A DNA stretch of 64,000 nucleotides. It comes from Trichuris trichiura. Its lineage: Eukaryota > Nematoda > Enoplea > Trichinellida > Trichuridae. The stretch lies in NCBI GenBank assembly GCA_037903355.1, contig JBAJFE010000004.1, positions 5,192,001 to 5,256,000 of the forward strand. Direction: 5' to 3'. The notes beneath the pieces were generated by a model. The model made no database searches. It worked only from the letters and a program-made list of their open reading frames with translations, and had not been told where the DNA came from. The translations under genes and the position numbers were made by a program. Of this stretch, positions 20,504-30,059 are shown one piece after another (within the stretch, counting starts at the first letter, position 1; each line of letters starts with the position of its first letter).

Positions 20504-23429
20504 CTCCCCCCTGATTTTCAAAATCACAGACCGGGCAGTGCTTCCGTCGGCGAAGTCGCTCTGAGCGGCGAAGTCTTCTGTCTTCATGATAGATCTGGGG
20601 CGATTCAGCGTCTTCGCGTTGGCCGGGTTCAGCAGCCATTGGCTGAGGCGTTACCTGTCTTGTTTCGTCAACTTGCACAGGGATGGTGACTAAGAGCTCA
20701 TCGTCTTCCTGTTCCTGAAGCGACATGTTGGAGGGCGTGCTCGGAGCAGAGGAGCGATGACGGATATCTCGGACGTGGCGAGGTATTCCGTTAATTTCCA
20801 CCGCCTGCTCAGATATGGTTCTTGTTACCGTGCCTTGTTCATACTGGGTGTCGCACCTGCCAGTAGGTGTCCTTACCCAAACCATATCTCCGATCTTGTA
20901 CGGACAGCTCACCCTCTCATCTTCGTCAGCAACTCGGTCTACGCCGCGAACCCGTGTCACGTAGCGGTAGATTGCATTTGCTGGTGCTGTCTCTGCAGAG
21001 CAGTCATCTCGTGGGGTCATGTTGTACAAGTAAACTGCCTCGGCCACTGGACAATTTTTCCTTGCTGCGATCACTTTTATTGTCCTATGGCATCTCTCTA
21101 CTATACCATTCCCTGACGGGACATAGGCGCATCTAAACCTGAGGCGCACACCCCACCGCTTCGTTAGCCGGGCGACTAACTGACTGCGAAACGAAGGGTC
21201 ATTATCGACCAATAATTCTTCCGGTGCCCCTCGTTCAAGAAAGATTTGTTCCAAGTGCTCCGCAATATCCATGGCGGTACAGAACCTTAAGGGTCGCCAT
21301 ATAGCAAACCTAGTGGGCCCGCAGTCAATGAGAGTCAAATAATGGCTACCTTTGTAGTGGGTTACATCACAGCTTAGTCTGTGCCATGTCTTGCTCACTT
21401 CGAGTTGCCCTTGCTTCCACTTCATCAGTGCAGGATCAATAGACTGGCAGATGTCACACTGTCTAACGCACTTACTCAAAACCCTCTTTGACACTGTTGG
21501 GTCCCGTCTTTTTGCAAAATAAAGGGTGCGCCGTACACCTGGGTGTCCCGCGGCATGATGAACCTCAGCCACGACCAGCTCGCATTGCGTAGTAGCCGCG
21601 GCAGCGTAGGCTAAAGCTCTATCATGGTTCAACTGAGCCAACCATTGACGCGGTACCCTGGTTAGGGCATCTGCTTTGTTTTCTGCTGACTTTACCAAGG
21701 TAACGGTCAGGTTCAAGTCGTACTCTTGTACCAGTGCCAACACTAGGGCTACTCTTCGTCGGATGAGCATTTCGCTCGCTGCTTTGGTCTTCAGGCGGGT
21801 CTTTCCTGACAGCGCGTCGTCAATCCATCTGTACACTGTCAGTGAGTCGGTCATGAGCTGAAGATCTTTTAGTTGCCATGACAACGCCAGATTTAGCCCC
21901 TTGATCATGGCGTCCAGTTCTGCCATGTTAATATGGCCGGCATCGTCATGTCGTAACCATGCCCCATCTTCAATGATAGCCCCATCGACTTCCAGGGCTA
22001 CGCCAAGCGCCAGCGCGCTCGCATCAACCCAAACTTTTGCTTTCTCACCTGACACATCCCATCTTCCTCGCACGGGATCTTGAGACTTCATTGCCTTGAC
22101 GACATCCAGAAGCCGATTCCGTATCTGACCATCTCGTATAGGTTCATCCCATGTCGAGGTCGCGTTGTTCGCCTCTCTCTTGATGAGCGCCGTTGCCGTC
22201 CTCAGCCATCCGCAAACTGGGTAATGGCCTACCATTTCGCCGCAGTATGAAAACACTGTTCTCCGGGTCAACCTCTTCGGCGGCTCGCCAAGTTCGTGAC
22301 CCCTAGACCACATCATCTTATCCTGCTCCCCCCAGACTTTCAATCCTAGGACGCGTGCTCCGTTAGCCAGTCTCTCGGCTGGCTTGCAGGATAGTCCATA
22401 TTTTGCTAATTGGGCCTTCACTGTGTCAGCACTAGCAACGTCTTCGTTAACAAAAATATCGTCGATGTACGCCGACGTGGCCTTTTGGACGTCGGGTGTG
22501 AGAGACAACACATGGTTCACCACCACCTTCATGATTGTAGGGGCTACATTAAGGCCGAACCCCAAACGGGTGAGCGCATATCTGCGGCCCTTAACAATCA
22601 CAGTCTGATAAGGCCAAAGAGTTTGGTCGACGTGGATCTGCAAGTAGGCTTTGCGCAGGTCTAGAATGGACACATTCGTACCCTGACGACGCCATTCACG
22701 TAGCTTATGCGCACAGACGTCACTGTTCGCCGTAAAATTGTCAATATATTCATTCAATTGGCGAAAGTCCATTACGGGACGCACCGTTCCTTTGCTCCGT
22801 TGAGTGACTGCCATGAGGGGAATGAGCGCTCTGGGTGGTCCGAATCTCTTTTCATCATAGGGTACCAGCCAGCCATTGTGAATCCAGAGATCCAGTTCCC
22901 GTTCATATTCTGCTCTGGCTTCCACAGTGAACGAATACTCTTCTTTTGTGTTCCACAAAGTCTCGGGGGCTTTGTTGTCAGCCCACTTCCAAGCAGCTGT
23001 CCATGTGTGTGATTTGGCGTCATATACAACCGTAAAGTCTTTTTCCTCGATATAGAAATTACCCTCAGCGCCTCCACAGCCTGCCTGGCTTCCCAAACGA
23101 AATTGCGGGAGTCCTTGATTGTTTATTTCGACTCCACCGAGCGCTACTATCCCAGTCATGCCAAGTACGAAGTCGAAGCCAAGGGGCTTTTCATTGGAAA
23201 CTACAACGTCCACAACTGCTGCTTTTCTCCCATGTGGTTCCAGCTTAACGGTACCCACTCCTGCGCAGCGGAGTTCATCGCCACTGATTGTGCGCAGGCA
23301 GATGGGCTGCCTCTTCCATTGACGGCAGCAAGGCGCGTAAATAACACAAGTGCTGCATCCACTATCCACCAGCACGCGACGATTCACACCATCTACCCGC
23401 AACCATGTGGACGGTAGTGCCTCGTTCAA
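20499..23429 (-). CDS. pol: Pol polyprotein: protease, RT, RNase H, integrase
   Basis: About 976 codons open, in the -1 frame relative to gag. There is no ATG at its beginning (the first codon given here is TTG), so it is probably made as a Gag-Pol fusion. Protease: LVDSGCS active site near residue 20. RT: RPVMDFRQLNEY, SILDLRKAYLQIHV, LTRLGFGLNVAP and the catalytic SAYIDDIFV near residue 322. RNase H: VWVDASALALGVAL, AELDAMIKGL, LMTDSLTVYRWID, ENKADALTR. Integrase: zinc-binding HHAAGHPGVRR...CVRQCDIC, then LSCDVTHYKGSHYLTLID, LVDNDPSFRSQ and GNGIVERCHRTIK supplying the D, D and E. All catalytic residues I can check are present. It acts in cytoplasmic particles and the nucleus to copy and insert the element. 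Confidence 0.93.
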   Translation of the reverse strand: MNEALPSTWLRVDGVNRRVLVDSGCSTCVIYAPCCRQWKRQPICLRTISGDELRCAGVGTVKLEPHGRKAAVVDVVVSNEKPLGFDFVLGMTGIVALGGVEINNQGLPQFRLGSQAGCGGAEGNFYIEEKDFTVVYDAKSHTWTAAWKWADNKAPETLWNTKEEYSFTVEARAEYERELDLWIHNGWLVPYDEKRFGPPRALIPLMAVTQRSKGTVRPVMDFRQLNEYIDNFTANSDVCAHKLREWRRQGTNVSILDLRKAYLQIHVDQTLWPYQTVIVKGRRYALTRLGFGLNVAPTIMKVVVNHVLSLTPDVQKATSAYIDDIFVNEDVASADTVKAQLAKYGLSCKPAERLANGARVLGLKVWGEQDKMMWSRGHELGEPPKRLTRRTVFSYCGEMVGHYPVCGWLRTATALIKREANNATSTWDEPIRDGQIRNRLLDVVKAMKSQDPVRGRWDVSGEKAKVWVDASALALGVALEVDGAIIEDGAWLRHDDAGHINMAELDAMIKGLNLALSWQLKDLQLMTDSLTVYRWIDDALSGKTRLKTKAASEMLIRRRVALVLALVQEYDLNLTVTLVKSAENKADALTRVPRQWLAQLNHDRALAYAAAATTQCELVVAEVHHAAGHPGVRRTLYFAKRRDPTVSKRVLSKCVRQCDICQSIDPALMKWKQGQLEVSKTWHRLSCDVTHYKGSHYLTLIDCGPTRFAIWRPLRFCTAMDIAEHLEQIFLERGAPEELLVDNDPSFRSQLVARLTKRWGVRLRFRCAYVPSGNGIVERCHRTIKVIAARKNCPVAEAVYLYNMTPRDDCSAETAPANAIYRYVTRVRGVDRVADEDERVSCPYKIGDMVWVRTPTGRCDTQYEQGTVTRTISEQAVEINGIPRHVRDIRHRSSAPSTPSNMSLQEQEDDELLVTIPVQVDETRQVTPQPMAAEPGQREDAESPQIYHEDRRLRRSERLRRRKHCPVCDFENQGGV

Positions 23430-24217
23430 TGAGGGAAGGGCACCGGCACCGGAGCACCCTCCCCGACTTCGTTTCCCGGAGTCGCTTCGGATCTTCTTGT
23501 TGTCTCACGATCGGACCAACGGCCGCGCGTCCGTCTTCTACCCTTGTTGCCCCGCTGGTGGCCGTAGGACCCCTGACGCTGCATCATGCAGTCTCGGGCA
23601 AAGTGATTGGGCCCGCCACAAACGTAGCAACGCCACTTGTCGCCTGAACCTCCAGTCTCAGGTGTAAAGCTGCTTGAAGCGGCGACGATTGCCACATCGC
23701 TGTTTCTACTGGAGGGGCCTCTTGCCAGCATTGCACGAGCACGGATCAGCAGCTCATCCAGTGTTAGTGCCTCCATACGAGCTCCCGCCCGCAGCGCATC
23801 TTGAATCTGTTCTGGAAGACCGCGAACAAACGCGCTAGCCAGAACTTTCTCCGACACTCCGCCAGCGAGAAGCGCCAACTGTCGGAGAGCTGCCAGAAAT
23901 GCATCTGCCGTTTCCCCATCTCGGAGTTTTCTCGTTATAAACTCATCATAGGCGATGAATGGATCAGGGGCAAATGCAGTCAGGATTCTGTCCCTCACCT
24001 TCTCGAACTTGCCTTGGTCCTCAACTGCCATCTGGTCGTAGACCTCGAACGCGGCGCCAGTCAGCCTCAACCCAATGACGCGAGCCACGTCGTCGATTCC
24101 GCATAGTCTACAGGCGGATTCAGCTTTCCGCAACCATTCGTAGGCCGAAAGAGACGAGCCATCAAATTCAGGGATTACTTTGATGTCCATCGTTGCGACT
24201 CCACTTGGGCGTTCCAT
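23426..24217 (-). CDS. gag: Gag capsid/nucleocapsid protein
   Basis: 263-residue protein, ATG at 24217 only about 16 bases after the 5' LTR. The central part (AYEWLRKAESACRLCGI, AAFEVYDQMA, TAFAPDPFIAYDEFITRKL, DAFLAALRQLA, ASAFVRGLPEQIQDAL) is a typical Gypsy-type capsid. Near residue 205 there is one zinc knuckle, CYVCGGPNHFARDC, followed by a basic Arg/Gly region (QRGNKGRRRTRGRW) that would bind RNA. Gag ends TTGA(stop) where the pol frame already overlaps it. It forms the particle in which pol copies the RNA. No defects. Confidence 0.93.
   Translation of the reverse strand: MERPSGVATMDIKVIPEFDGSSLSAYEWLRKAESACRLCGIDDVARVIGLRLTGAAFEVYDQMAVEDQGKFEKVRDRILTAFAPDPFIAYDEFITRKLRDGETADAFLAALRQLALLAGGVSEKVLASAFVRGLPEQIQDALRAGARMEALTLDELLIRARAMLARGPSSRNSDVAIVAASSSFTPETGGSGDKWRCYVCGGPNHFARDCMMQRQGSYGHQRGNKGRRRTRGRWSDRETTRRSEATPGNEVGEGAPVPVPFPH
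23471..23477 (-). promoter_or_regulatory. probable -1 ribosomal frameshift site GGGAAAC
   Basis: On the - strand the gag codons read CC-G GGA AAC GAA, so GGGAAAC sits exactly in the X-XXY-YYZ phase. A -1 slip here enters the pol frame, which is open from this point to the pol stop, while gag stops 43 nt downstream. The following sequence is very GC-rich and could fold. No other mechanism is needed. Confidence 0.75.
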
Positions 24218-24233
24218 CTAGGCCTCGATAGCT
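24218..24233 (-). other. 16-nt leader with no standard primer binding site
   Basis: Between the 5' LTR and the gag ATG the - strand reads only AGCTATCGAGGCCTAG. It does not begin with TGG, the complement of a tRNA CCA end, so priming may use an internal tRNA fragment, self-priming or a boundary slightly different from mine. Confidence 0.5.
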
Positions 24234-24597
24234 TGTAGTAAACGCAGTCGTCAACCGCACATAGAACAAGGGGGCCAAACACTTTATTGTACCTACACAA
24301 CACGAATCTCTTTCTACCTACGGTACACAACAATACGAACACCGCCAACGACAGAGAAAGAGAACAAACGCCGCCGCACGCCCCAAACGCTCTAGCCAAC
24401 TGCTCGTCACGCTCTCTCGATTCATGCCGTTGCAGCAGCCCACGCTCTCGGCACATCCTCCTGTCACCCCAAGCGGAAGCGCTCCCCCACGCTGCGCTTG
24501 TCAGTTCTTTGTCAGTAGGAGAATGACAGATTCACGGCCACCCGGTGACCTGCCTCGCGACCCCCGTGGACATATGACCACCCACCGGTTTATTACA
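24234..24597 (-). repeat. 5' LTR of the Gypsy element
   Basis: 364 bp, TG...CA ends on the + strand, two differences from the other LTR. Confidence 0.95.
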
Positions 24598-24602
24598 ACT
24601 TC

Positions 24603-24949
24603 GGCGTTAAAAATTAAAATGCAACGCAAGTTTCAAAAATGAGTTCGATACGTATGGCAGTTAGTAGTAAGAGGAAAGCTTAGTCTGTCGTTTCAATAAA
24701 TCCCTTCTCTAGTTCGTTTTATGCAAAAACCACTTTTTACACGCTCGCACAAGGACGGCACGCGACGGCAGTTTAAAATATTTGTACGTTTCCTGAGCAC
24801 GATTCCACAATAGTGAAAACTGGAGAAAATTCTGTAAATGATATGCAGGTAGTGCCTGCACACTCTTTATACACTGAAGCAGTATATAGGGCTGCTCAGC
24901 AGCGTAGGTAGTGACAGTTATTGTGACGTGGACTATTGTGACATATTTT
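24603..24949. other. intergenic, possible promoter
   Basis: Continuation of the Gypsy target region. A TATA-like GTATATAGG at about 24885 lies 60-90 bases upstream of the candidate small gene; support is weak. Confidence 0.3.
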
Positions 24950-24975
24950 TTCACGCAGTTTGCTTCGGGTTTTTA

Positions 24976-25331
24976 ATGTGCGTTTTCCACATATTGGACG
25001 ACCTGGTGCGTCCTCCTGACGAGACAGAGTGTTCAGAAGAAGACCCCGCTCCTACCTGTGCAGCGATAGAAGCGGCGGCGACCGCGACGGCGGAAGCGGC
25101 GGGCACCGCGATGGCGGAAGCGGCGGGAACCGCGACGGCGGAAGCGGCGGGCACCGCGACGGGGGAAGCGGCTGCCTTGCCGACTTGCCCCCTAACGGCT
25201 CCAATGGAGCACCGCCGAGGACAGGGGCGGTGAGGCGCAGGGGGCCTAGACGGAGGGGGCCCGCAGGGCCCCCAATAGGGTCCATAAACCTGCGCAATAG
25301 GACAATTGTAATAAGAGGAGTATTAAAGTAA
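24976..25331 (+). CDS. candidate small gene with Ala- or Gly-Asp-rich repeats
   Basis: Tentative. An ATG at about 24976 opens a frame MCVFHILDDLVRPPDETECSEEDP (split: hydrophobic start, then acidic) that continues as Ala/Thr-rich repeats and stops near 25233. The next frame, open from about 25020 to 25331, encodes repeated RDGGSGGH/N units followed by Pro/Arg-rich sequence. A TATA-like motif (about 24885) upstream and AATAAA at about 25381 downstream suggest a transcription unit. I cannot tell which frame, if either, is used. The repeats come from a 24-bp minisatellite, whose length being a multiple of three keeps all frames open and weakens the coding argument. Confidence 0.25.
25081..25172 (+). 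repeat. 24-bp GC-rich minisatellite, about 4 units
   Basis: Unit starts ACCGCGACGGCGGAAGCGGC; four copies (25081, 25105, 25129, 25153) with few differences, the last partial. Much more GC-rich than its surroundings. Confidence 0.9.
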
Positions 25332-25339
25332 AATGTGTT

Positions 25340-25910
25340 TTGTTTTTCGTTTCATAGTTAATTTTGATTTATGCATTTCGAATAAAATGTTTTGATATTA
25401 CGAGCTCGTTCTTGTTTTCTTGCGGCTTGGTTGGTCTGGTAAGCTATGAGCTATGCGCGGCAAGTAGTTGAGCGACCATTAGCAAGCAAGTGCTCACCGG
25501 CTACAGGCACTGCTATGCTCAGGTTGGAAGACAATGTTACGAGCTCAGCTTGAAAGCTGCGTACGACCACTCTCTGTCCTTCTATCAATACGGGCAAGTG
25601 GGTGGTTGAATAATTTGTTTTTGATTCTCTCTGCAGTCACTTTACAGCTTTAACGTAGTGATGCGCGCACAACAAACGCAACAACAGCGTCCGATATATC
25701 AAGTCGAATTTCGAAGAAAAATGTATCTCTTTCAGGTGAACCTTTCGCACATTCAACGCAACGGTGGGATGAAAAATACGTTGGCGGCAGCTTACCTGAT
25801 CCTGACCGTTAAAACTCAGTGTCTTGCGGGACTAATACATTTTCCAAGCGGGATGCAACTTGATTTCTTTATACCCGCAATATTTCTTACAGAAAAAAGA
25901 CACATAAAAT
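25340..25910. other. intergenic, nothing recognised
   Basis: AATAAA at about 25381 near its left edge; otherwise no supported feature. Confidence 0.4.
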
Positions 25911-27511
25911 GACTTTTGAAACCCAGCTTTCCTCTGCAGTCGGCTTTGAGGATTGGCTTGTCTACGCTCGCTGCTCCTTATTTGGGGTGGGAAGAAAAGT
26001 TTCTCGAAGATGCCTGCTCGCGCACGTAAAACATGATTGATCAGATAATAACTCAAGCTAAACGCGCGATGAAGTAACTCAGCTTTTTAGGCATCCAATC
26101 GTACGGTCTTCCCGAAAAGCCAAGGCAAACTCGTGTAGGAGCTGTCTTTCGGATGGAGCCGCAAACAGGAGCCTTCAACGTTTTAACGTTAAGCGGAAGC
26201 AACCGTAGTCTTAATCTGCTACTCGATAGATATGTTTCTCTATTAGTACGGCAATACGTCTGTCGGCAGCAAAACGTGAAGCTTAAACTCCAAGACAAAG
26301 AGCGCAAAGGCGGCGAGTTTTTCGAGGAAAGTTTATCCGTCAGCGTGGCTTCGCAATCGAACGATGACAGAGAGGAGAAAGCACAATGAAAACAGGTTGT
26401 TGTTGCTGAAATTAAGCTTCTCTGAGTCCTAATCAATTGCTGGTTCCACTGGCATACTGTAGGTTTGCTAGGCATCCGTTCTGTTTTACCCTAAAGCTAA
26501 GCCAAAACATAAGGTTGATATTCCCGGTTCGGCTGACGAGAAGGCAGGGTATAATTTTTTGAATGTTTTCCAATAAAAGCAGAGCAGAATGCTTCCATTC
26601 TTACAAGAAACGAACCTGCATATACTAACCAGCTGGCGGAAAATCTGTCTACGAAATCGAACAATCCAGTCAATATCAAAATCAAAGTCCGCTAAATCTT
26701 TAAGTATGTTGAAGCCTCAATACAAGGTTAATGTTCAGGTTTCAGCTTGACGCAGGAGCAGAATAGAATTGCCCGCAGTGGTACAGTATGAAAACGGCCC
26801 CTGGTAGCATAGGAGTCAAAAAGCAAGTCTAATAACTAAATATCAAACTGTAAAGGTGATTTTAGTTTATTTTTGACCTCTTTGCTGGTTTATCCTTATG
26901 GTACAAAGCGCTAAGCATTTGAAAGCTTGAAAACTCGGCTATCTTCATTCTATAGCGACCCTTAGGAAACTTAAATGGGCCAGTCCACTCCTTTGCCTGA
27001 AAAATAGGAAAAGCTGACGAGTTTCTATTCCGGCAAGTAAGTAGAAAACCTGTTCTTGCAGTGGTACTGCAATAAGCATTCGCGAAATTTCACTTCCCGC
27101 TAATCGGCAAACTTTCCGGACAATAAGCCAATGTCTCGTAGAACCACGTTAATGTCCTTAATATTGTACGCGCTTTGGAAGCAGTGCTTAAACATCTCTC
27201 CAACTGAGTCGCTTTTGGAGGGCCCACCTTTGCGCGAACACTTTGTTAGGTTGAGGGTGACGGCGGTAACTTACTGCAGCGAGCAACAACTTTAATTTTT
27301 TATCGCTTATCCGCACAGACGGACATAGTACAAATGCTCTCCGATTTTTCGTGTTAGCAAAGCAATGTGCATACAGCGCTTTGGAAAAGCTTTCCGGAAA
27401 TCTCGTACAAGCTTAAGAGCACCATTAATATCTGGCAGGATACTAGATCACTGCGTCCTTTTCAACCAGGCGATGAATTTTTGTAACTTCCATACGGCAT
27501 ATTTTCTAGCC
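25911..27511 (+). repeat. duplicated 1.6-kb segment, copy 2
   Basis: Second copy of 15903-17497. It stops at TTCTAGCC where an hAT end (CAGTGATTCCC) begins. In copy 1 the same place reads on as CTAGCCCTTTGACGG, so copy 1 shows the unoccupied sequence. The continuation of the segment was not found on the far side of the hAT material. Confidence 0.85.
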
Positions 27512-27680
27512 CAGTGATTCCCAACGGCCGCCCCAGGGACCCCTTGGGGGCACTGAGGAGGATTGGGAATTTAGAGGGTCCCTGGGAGCTTAAGGAAGCC
27601 CCAGGGGGCTCCTGGTATTCGGTGCCGCAGGACGAGAGCGCGCAGCCGTGCCTGCACGTAGTTTGGCTATGGAAATTAGC
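27512..27680 (+). mobile_element. hAT left end (same family as the element at 34763)
   Basis: Starts CAGTGATTCCCAACGG. About 135 bp (to GCAGGACGAGAGCG, about 27645) align with 34763-34915. Eight bases before it are TTCTAGCC; no matching right-hand duplication was found. It precedes a Merlin-like end at 27681 and, 2.4 kb further, the hAT transposase gene, which may belong to it. Confidence 0.75.
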
Positions 27681-27855
27681 GAGTCTCGTGTATCGTACCC
27701 CCGGCTGAAGTTGACGCGGCAACATCAAGGGAGGTCAAGTGAAGATTACGCCGTCACAGTAACAATGGTTCGCGTTCTTTAACCGTGCCAGCCGTCCTGT
27801 CCTGCCCTAGCCTAAGCCTAAGACTGAACATGTGTTCTTCGATGTTATTGTGAGA

Positions 27856-30059
27856 CGTTGGCGAGCTTGATACACAAGCGTAGCGCGCTAAAACAGTTAA
27901 CGTAAATAAGCGTCCCTTTGATGCTGCCGTCTCCGTTTCTGGCGGGGAAGATACACGAGATCCAATAGCTTGTTATCTTTGCCCTGTCGTTTACCCTGAT
28001 GTATCGGGCGAAAGTTTTTCTTACTATATTATGCTGCGTAGCGAATTCCAGCCACGTACAAAAAAAGCCATTGGCGAAGGATAGCCTGACCGAAAGGCGA
28101 ATTGTCCGATTTCTGTGATTCGCCATCTGCTGCTGTGCTAAAGCGCAATTCAAAATGAATCTTTTTGGTCGGTTTTTTTCGCATTAGCATACCACCCTGG
28201 CGCAAATCGGAGGGCTCGGAAAACTACAACCTACAGGGGGCAATGACAACTTCTTCGCGGGGGCGGACAAGCGCGCCTAGGGAGTAATGGCGGGGAAAAT
28301 GCTCAGTAGGCACTGATTATTCTTTCCTGTGCGTTGACGGTGGAAAGTAATAATAGCTCTGCGATCCTTCTTGTGTCTTGTTTCCTCAGTGCTGTAGTTC
28401 TCATCTATTCAGCTATCCCGTTATATCAGCTGTTAGGAAACTGCTTTGTCGCGACTACGGACCTCTCCTGAAATTCGACGAACTTCTTAAAAATAGAAAG
28501 GTAAGTGTCTTGTAAGATTCTAGTTGAAACATGGCTCACGTTACCAGGAGATCAGCATTGCTTGAGCATTAAAATAGATTCAGTCGCAACCATAGGAGTA
28601 TCTGTAAGGATAATAAGCTCTGATCTGCTAGTTTAGTGAGTACAGGGGATCCTTGACTGACGGCGCTCCTTCTGACTGTCCCAATGCGTCCCATCCTTCT
28701 TTAATACGTCGGCGGTAGCTTAACCCCCGAGCCCTCATCAACGCGAAAGGCACATCACATCACAGTTTTGTACAGGTTACCTTTTACATGTCTGAAACAC
28801 TTGCCGTGGCTCTTCACTTAACGGGGACACCTTATAAGCACTACTTCTCAGTTTGATTTCTACATCTAGTGTAGATACCTAACGGGATTTCAAGAAGTCA
28901 TATGCTCGCTACTACGGGTACTTAAACGACGAAGTGTGCCCATTTCATGACTATAGTGGACGTCTTTTTCTCGGCCGCTAACAGGCACGTCGCCCGCTAT
29001 GTATTGTGCCTGAAGCTTATCGCCCGCGGGACTTCGGCAACGCCTAGTGCCGCTCCTTGTGATCATATTTCCCAGAGGAACTAAGCCACAGGCGGTGCTT
29101 TCTAAGAAACGTGCTCCGTAAACGCCAGCAGGTTTCCGCGACGACTCTCACGGCGTGTCAGGCTTCAGGACGGCCGACAGGGTCCGTCGCGGAAGTCTTA
29201 ACCTAAGTTATAGCGCTCGACGACGTCACCCATTTTGCTATGCTTGGGCTAAGAACTACCATCAGCCTCCGGTTGTTCGTCAACTTCTTCGGGAAAGGAT
29301 TAGTTTGCTTATGTTTAACCACGCCTGTGTTTAAGTAGCGAATGATAAACCCACGAGTTCAGTAGCGCTCACCAGCAAAAAGGAGAATACACGCCCAGTT
29401 TGCTTTACAGGTGGGAGCATCTTACGACCGTCTGCCTTCCTTCCTTACGCATGGCCTTGCGGTTCGCAAAAATAGCAAGGAAAATAGGCCTAGTACGGGA
29501 GGTGTAGATCTGTTTGAAGCAGTACTCAGTCAAACATTTGTATCCCCCACTCTTCACTGGTTTGATATCTAAAAAGACAGCCAGTAGCGGAGAGTTCGTC
29601 GTTAAACTGCGGGCATTGTTTGCCATCAAACCTTGGTGGGCGGAAGTATTTCCGAACTTGAAACCATGCGAAATCTTGTCAGCCAGCCTACCTTCTCAAA
29701 CATGACACGACAACACCAGGGAGAGGGAGGATGTCCGCAAACCTGGGCAGAAAATTGTATCGCGTGCTTTCCGTTGTCCGCCGCGCGAGGACAAGAACGA
29801 CCCTGTCGCAACCTCATGCTTCATAGACTTATTTTGAGCCTATTTGTCCGTCGCTACCATCAGAAAAGAGCGGGGTGATCACATGAAAGCGATCTGCTCC
29901 CGCTTCCAGGACCGACGTAGAGGGACAGTGCCGTCCGGTGCGGAATCCCCTGTGTTCTTACTGCGGGAGCTTAGATGACGCTTGGCTAATTGATTTCTTA
30001 ATACCACTGTGCTACTGTCTGGCTCTAAACTTGTTAGTAACGGATGTAAATTTCTACAG
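27856..30059. other. unassigned sequence between Merlin-like arm and hAT gene
   Basis: No coding frame or repeat recognised in about 2.2 kb. It could be 5' noncoding sequence of the hAT element. Confidence 0.35.

Larger units (their letters stand above)
20140..24597 (-). mobile_element. Ty3/Gypsy-type LTR retrotransposon, apparently intact
   Basis: A 4458-bp element transcribed on the - strand: 5' LTR 24234-24597, gag, pol, polypurine tract 20504-20513 (CAGGGGGGAG on the - strand), 3' LTR 20140-20503. The 364-bp LTRs begin TGTAGTAAAC and end TTATTACA on the + strand, and I find only two differences between them (T/C at 20318 against C at 24416 region, C/T near 20361/24456), which points to a recent insertion. 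Flanking bases are ACTTT (20135-20139) and ACTTC (24598-24602), a 5-bp duplication with one mismatch. Pol order is protease-RT-RNase H-integrase, hence Gypsy rather than Copia; no env frame. Gag and pol have no stop or frameshift apart from the programmed one. Confidence 0.92.

Noticed and set aside
20105..24526. Paired open frames at 20105-20432 and 24175-24526
   Set aside because: They are the same frames read through the two identical LTRs.
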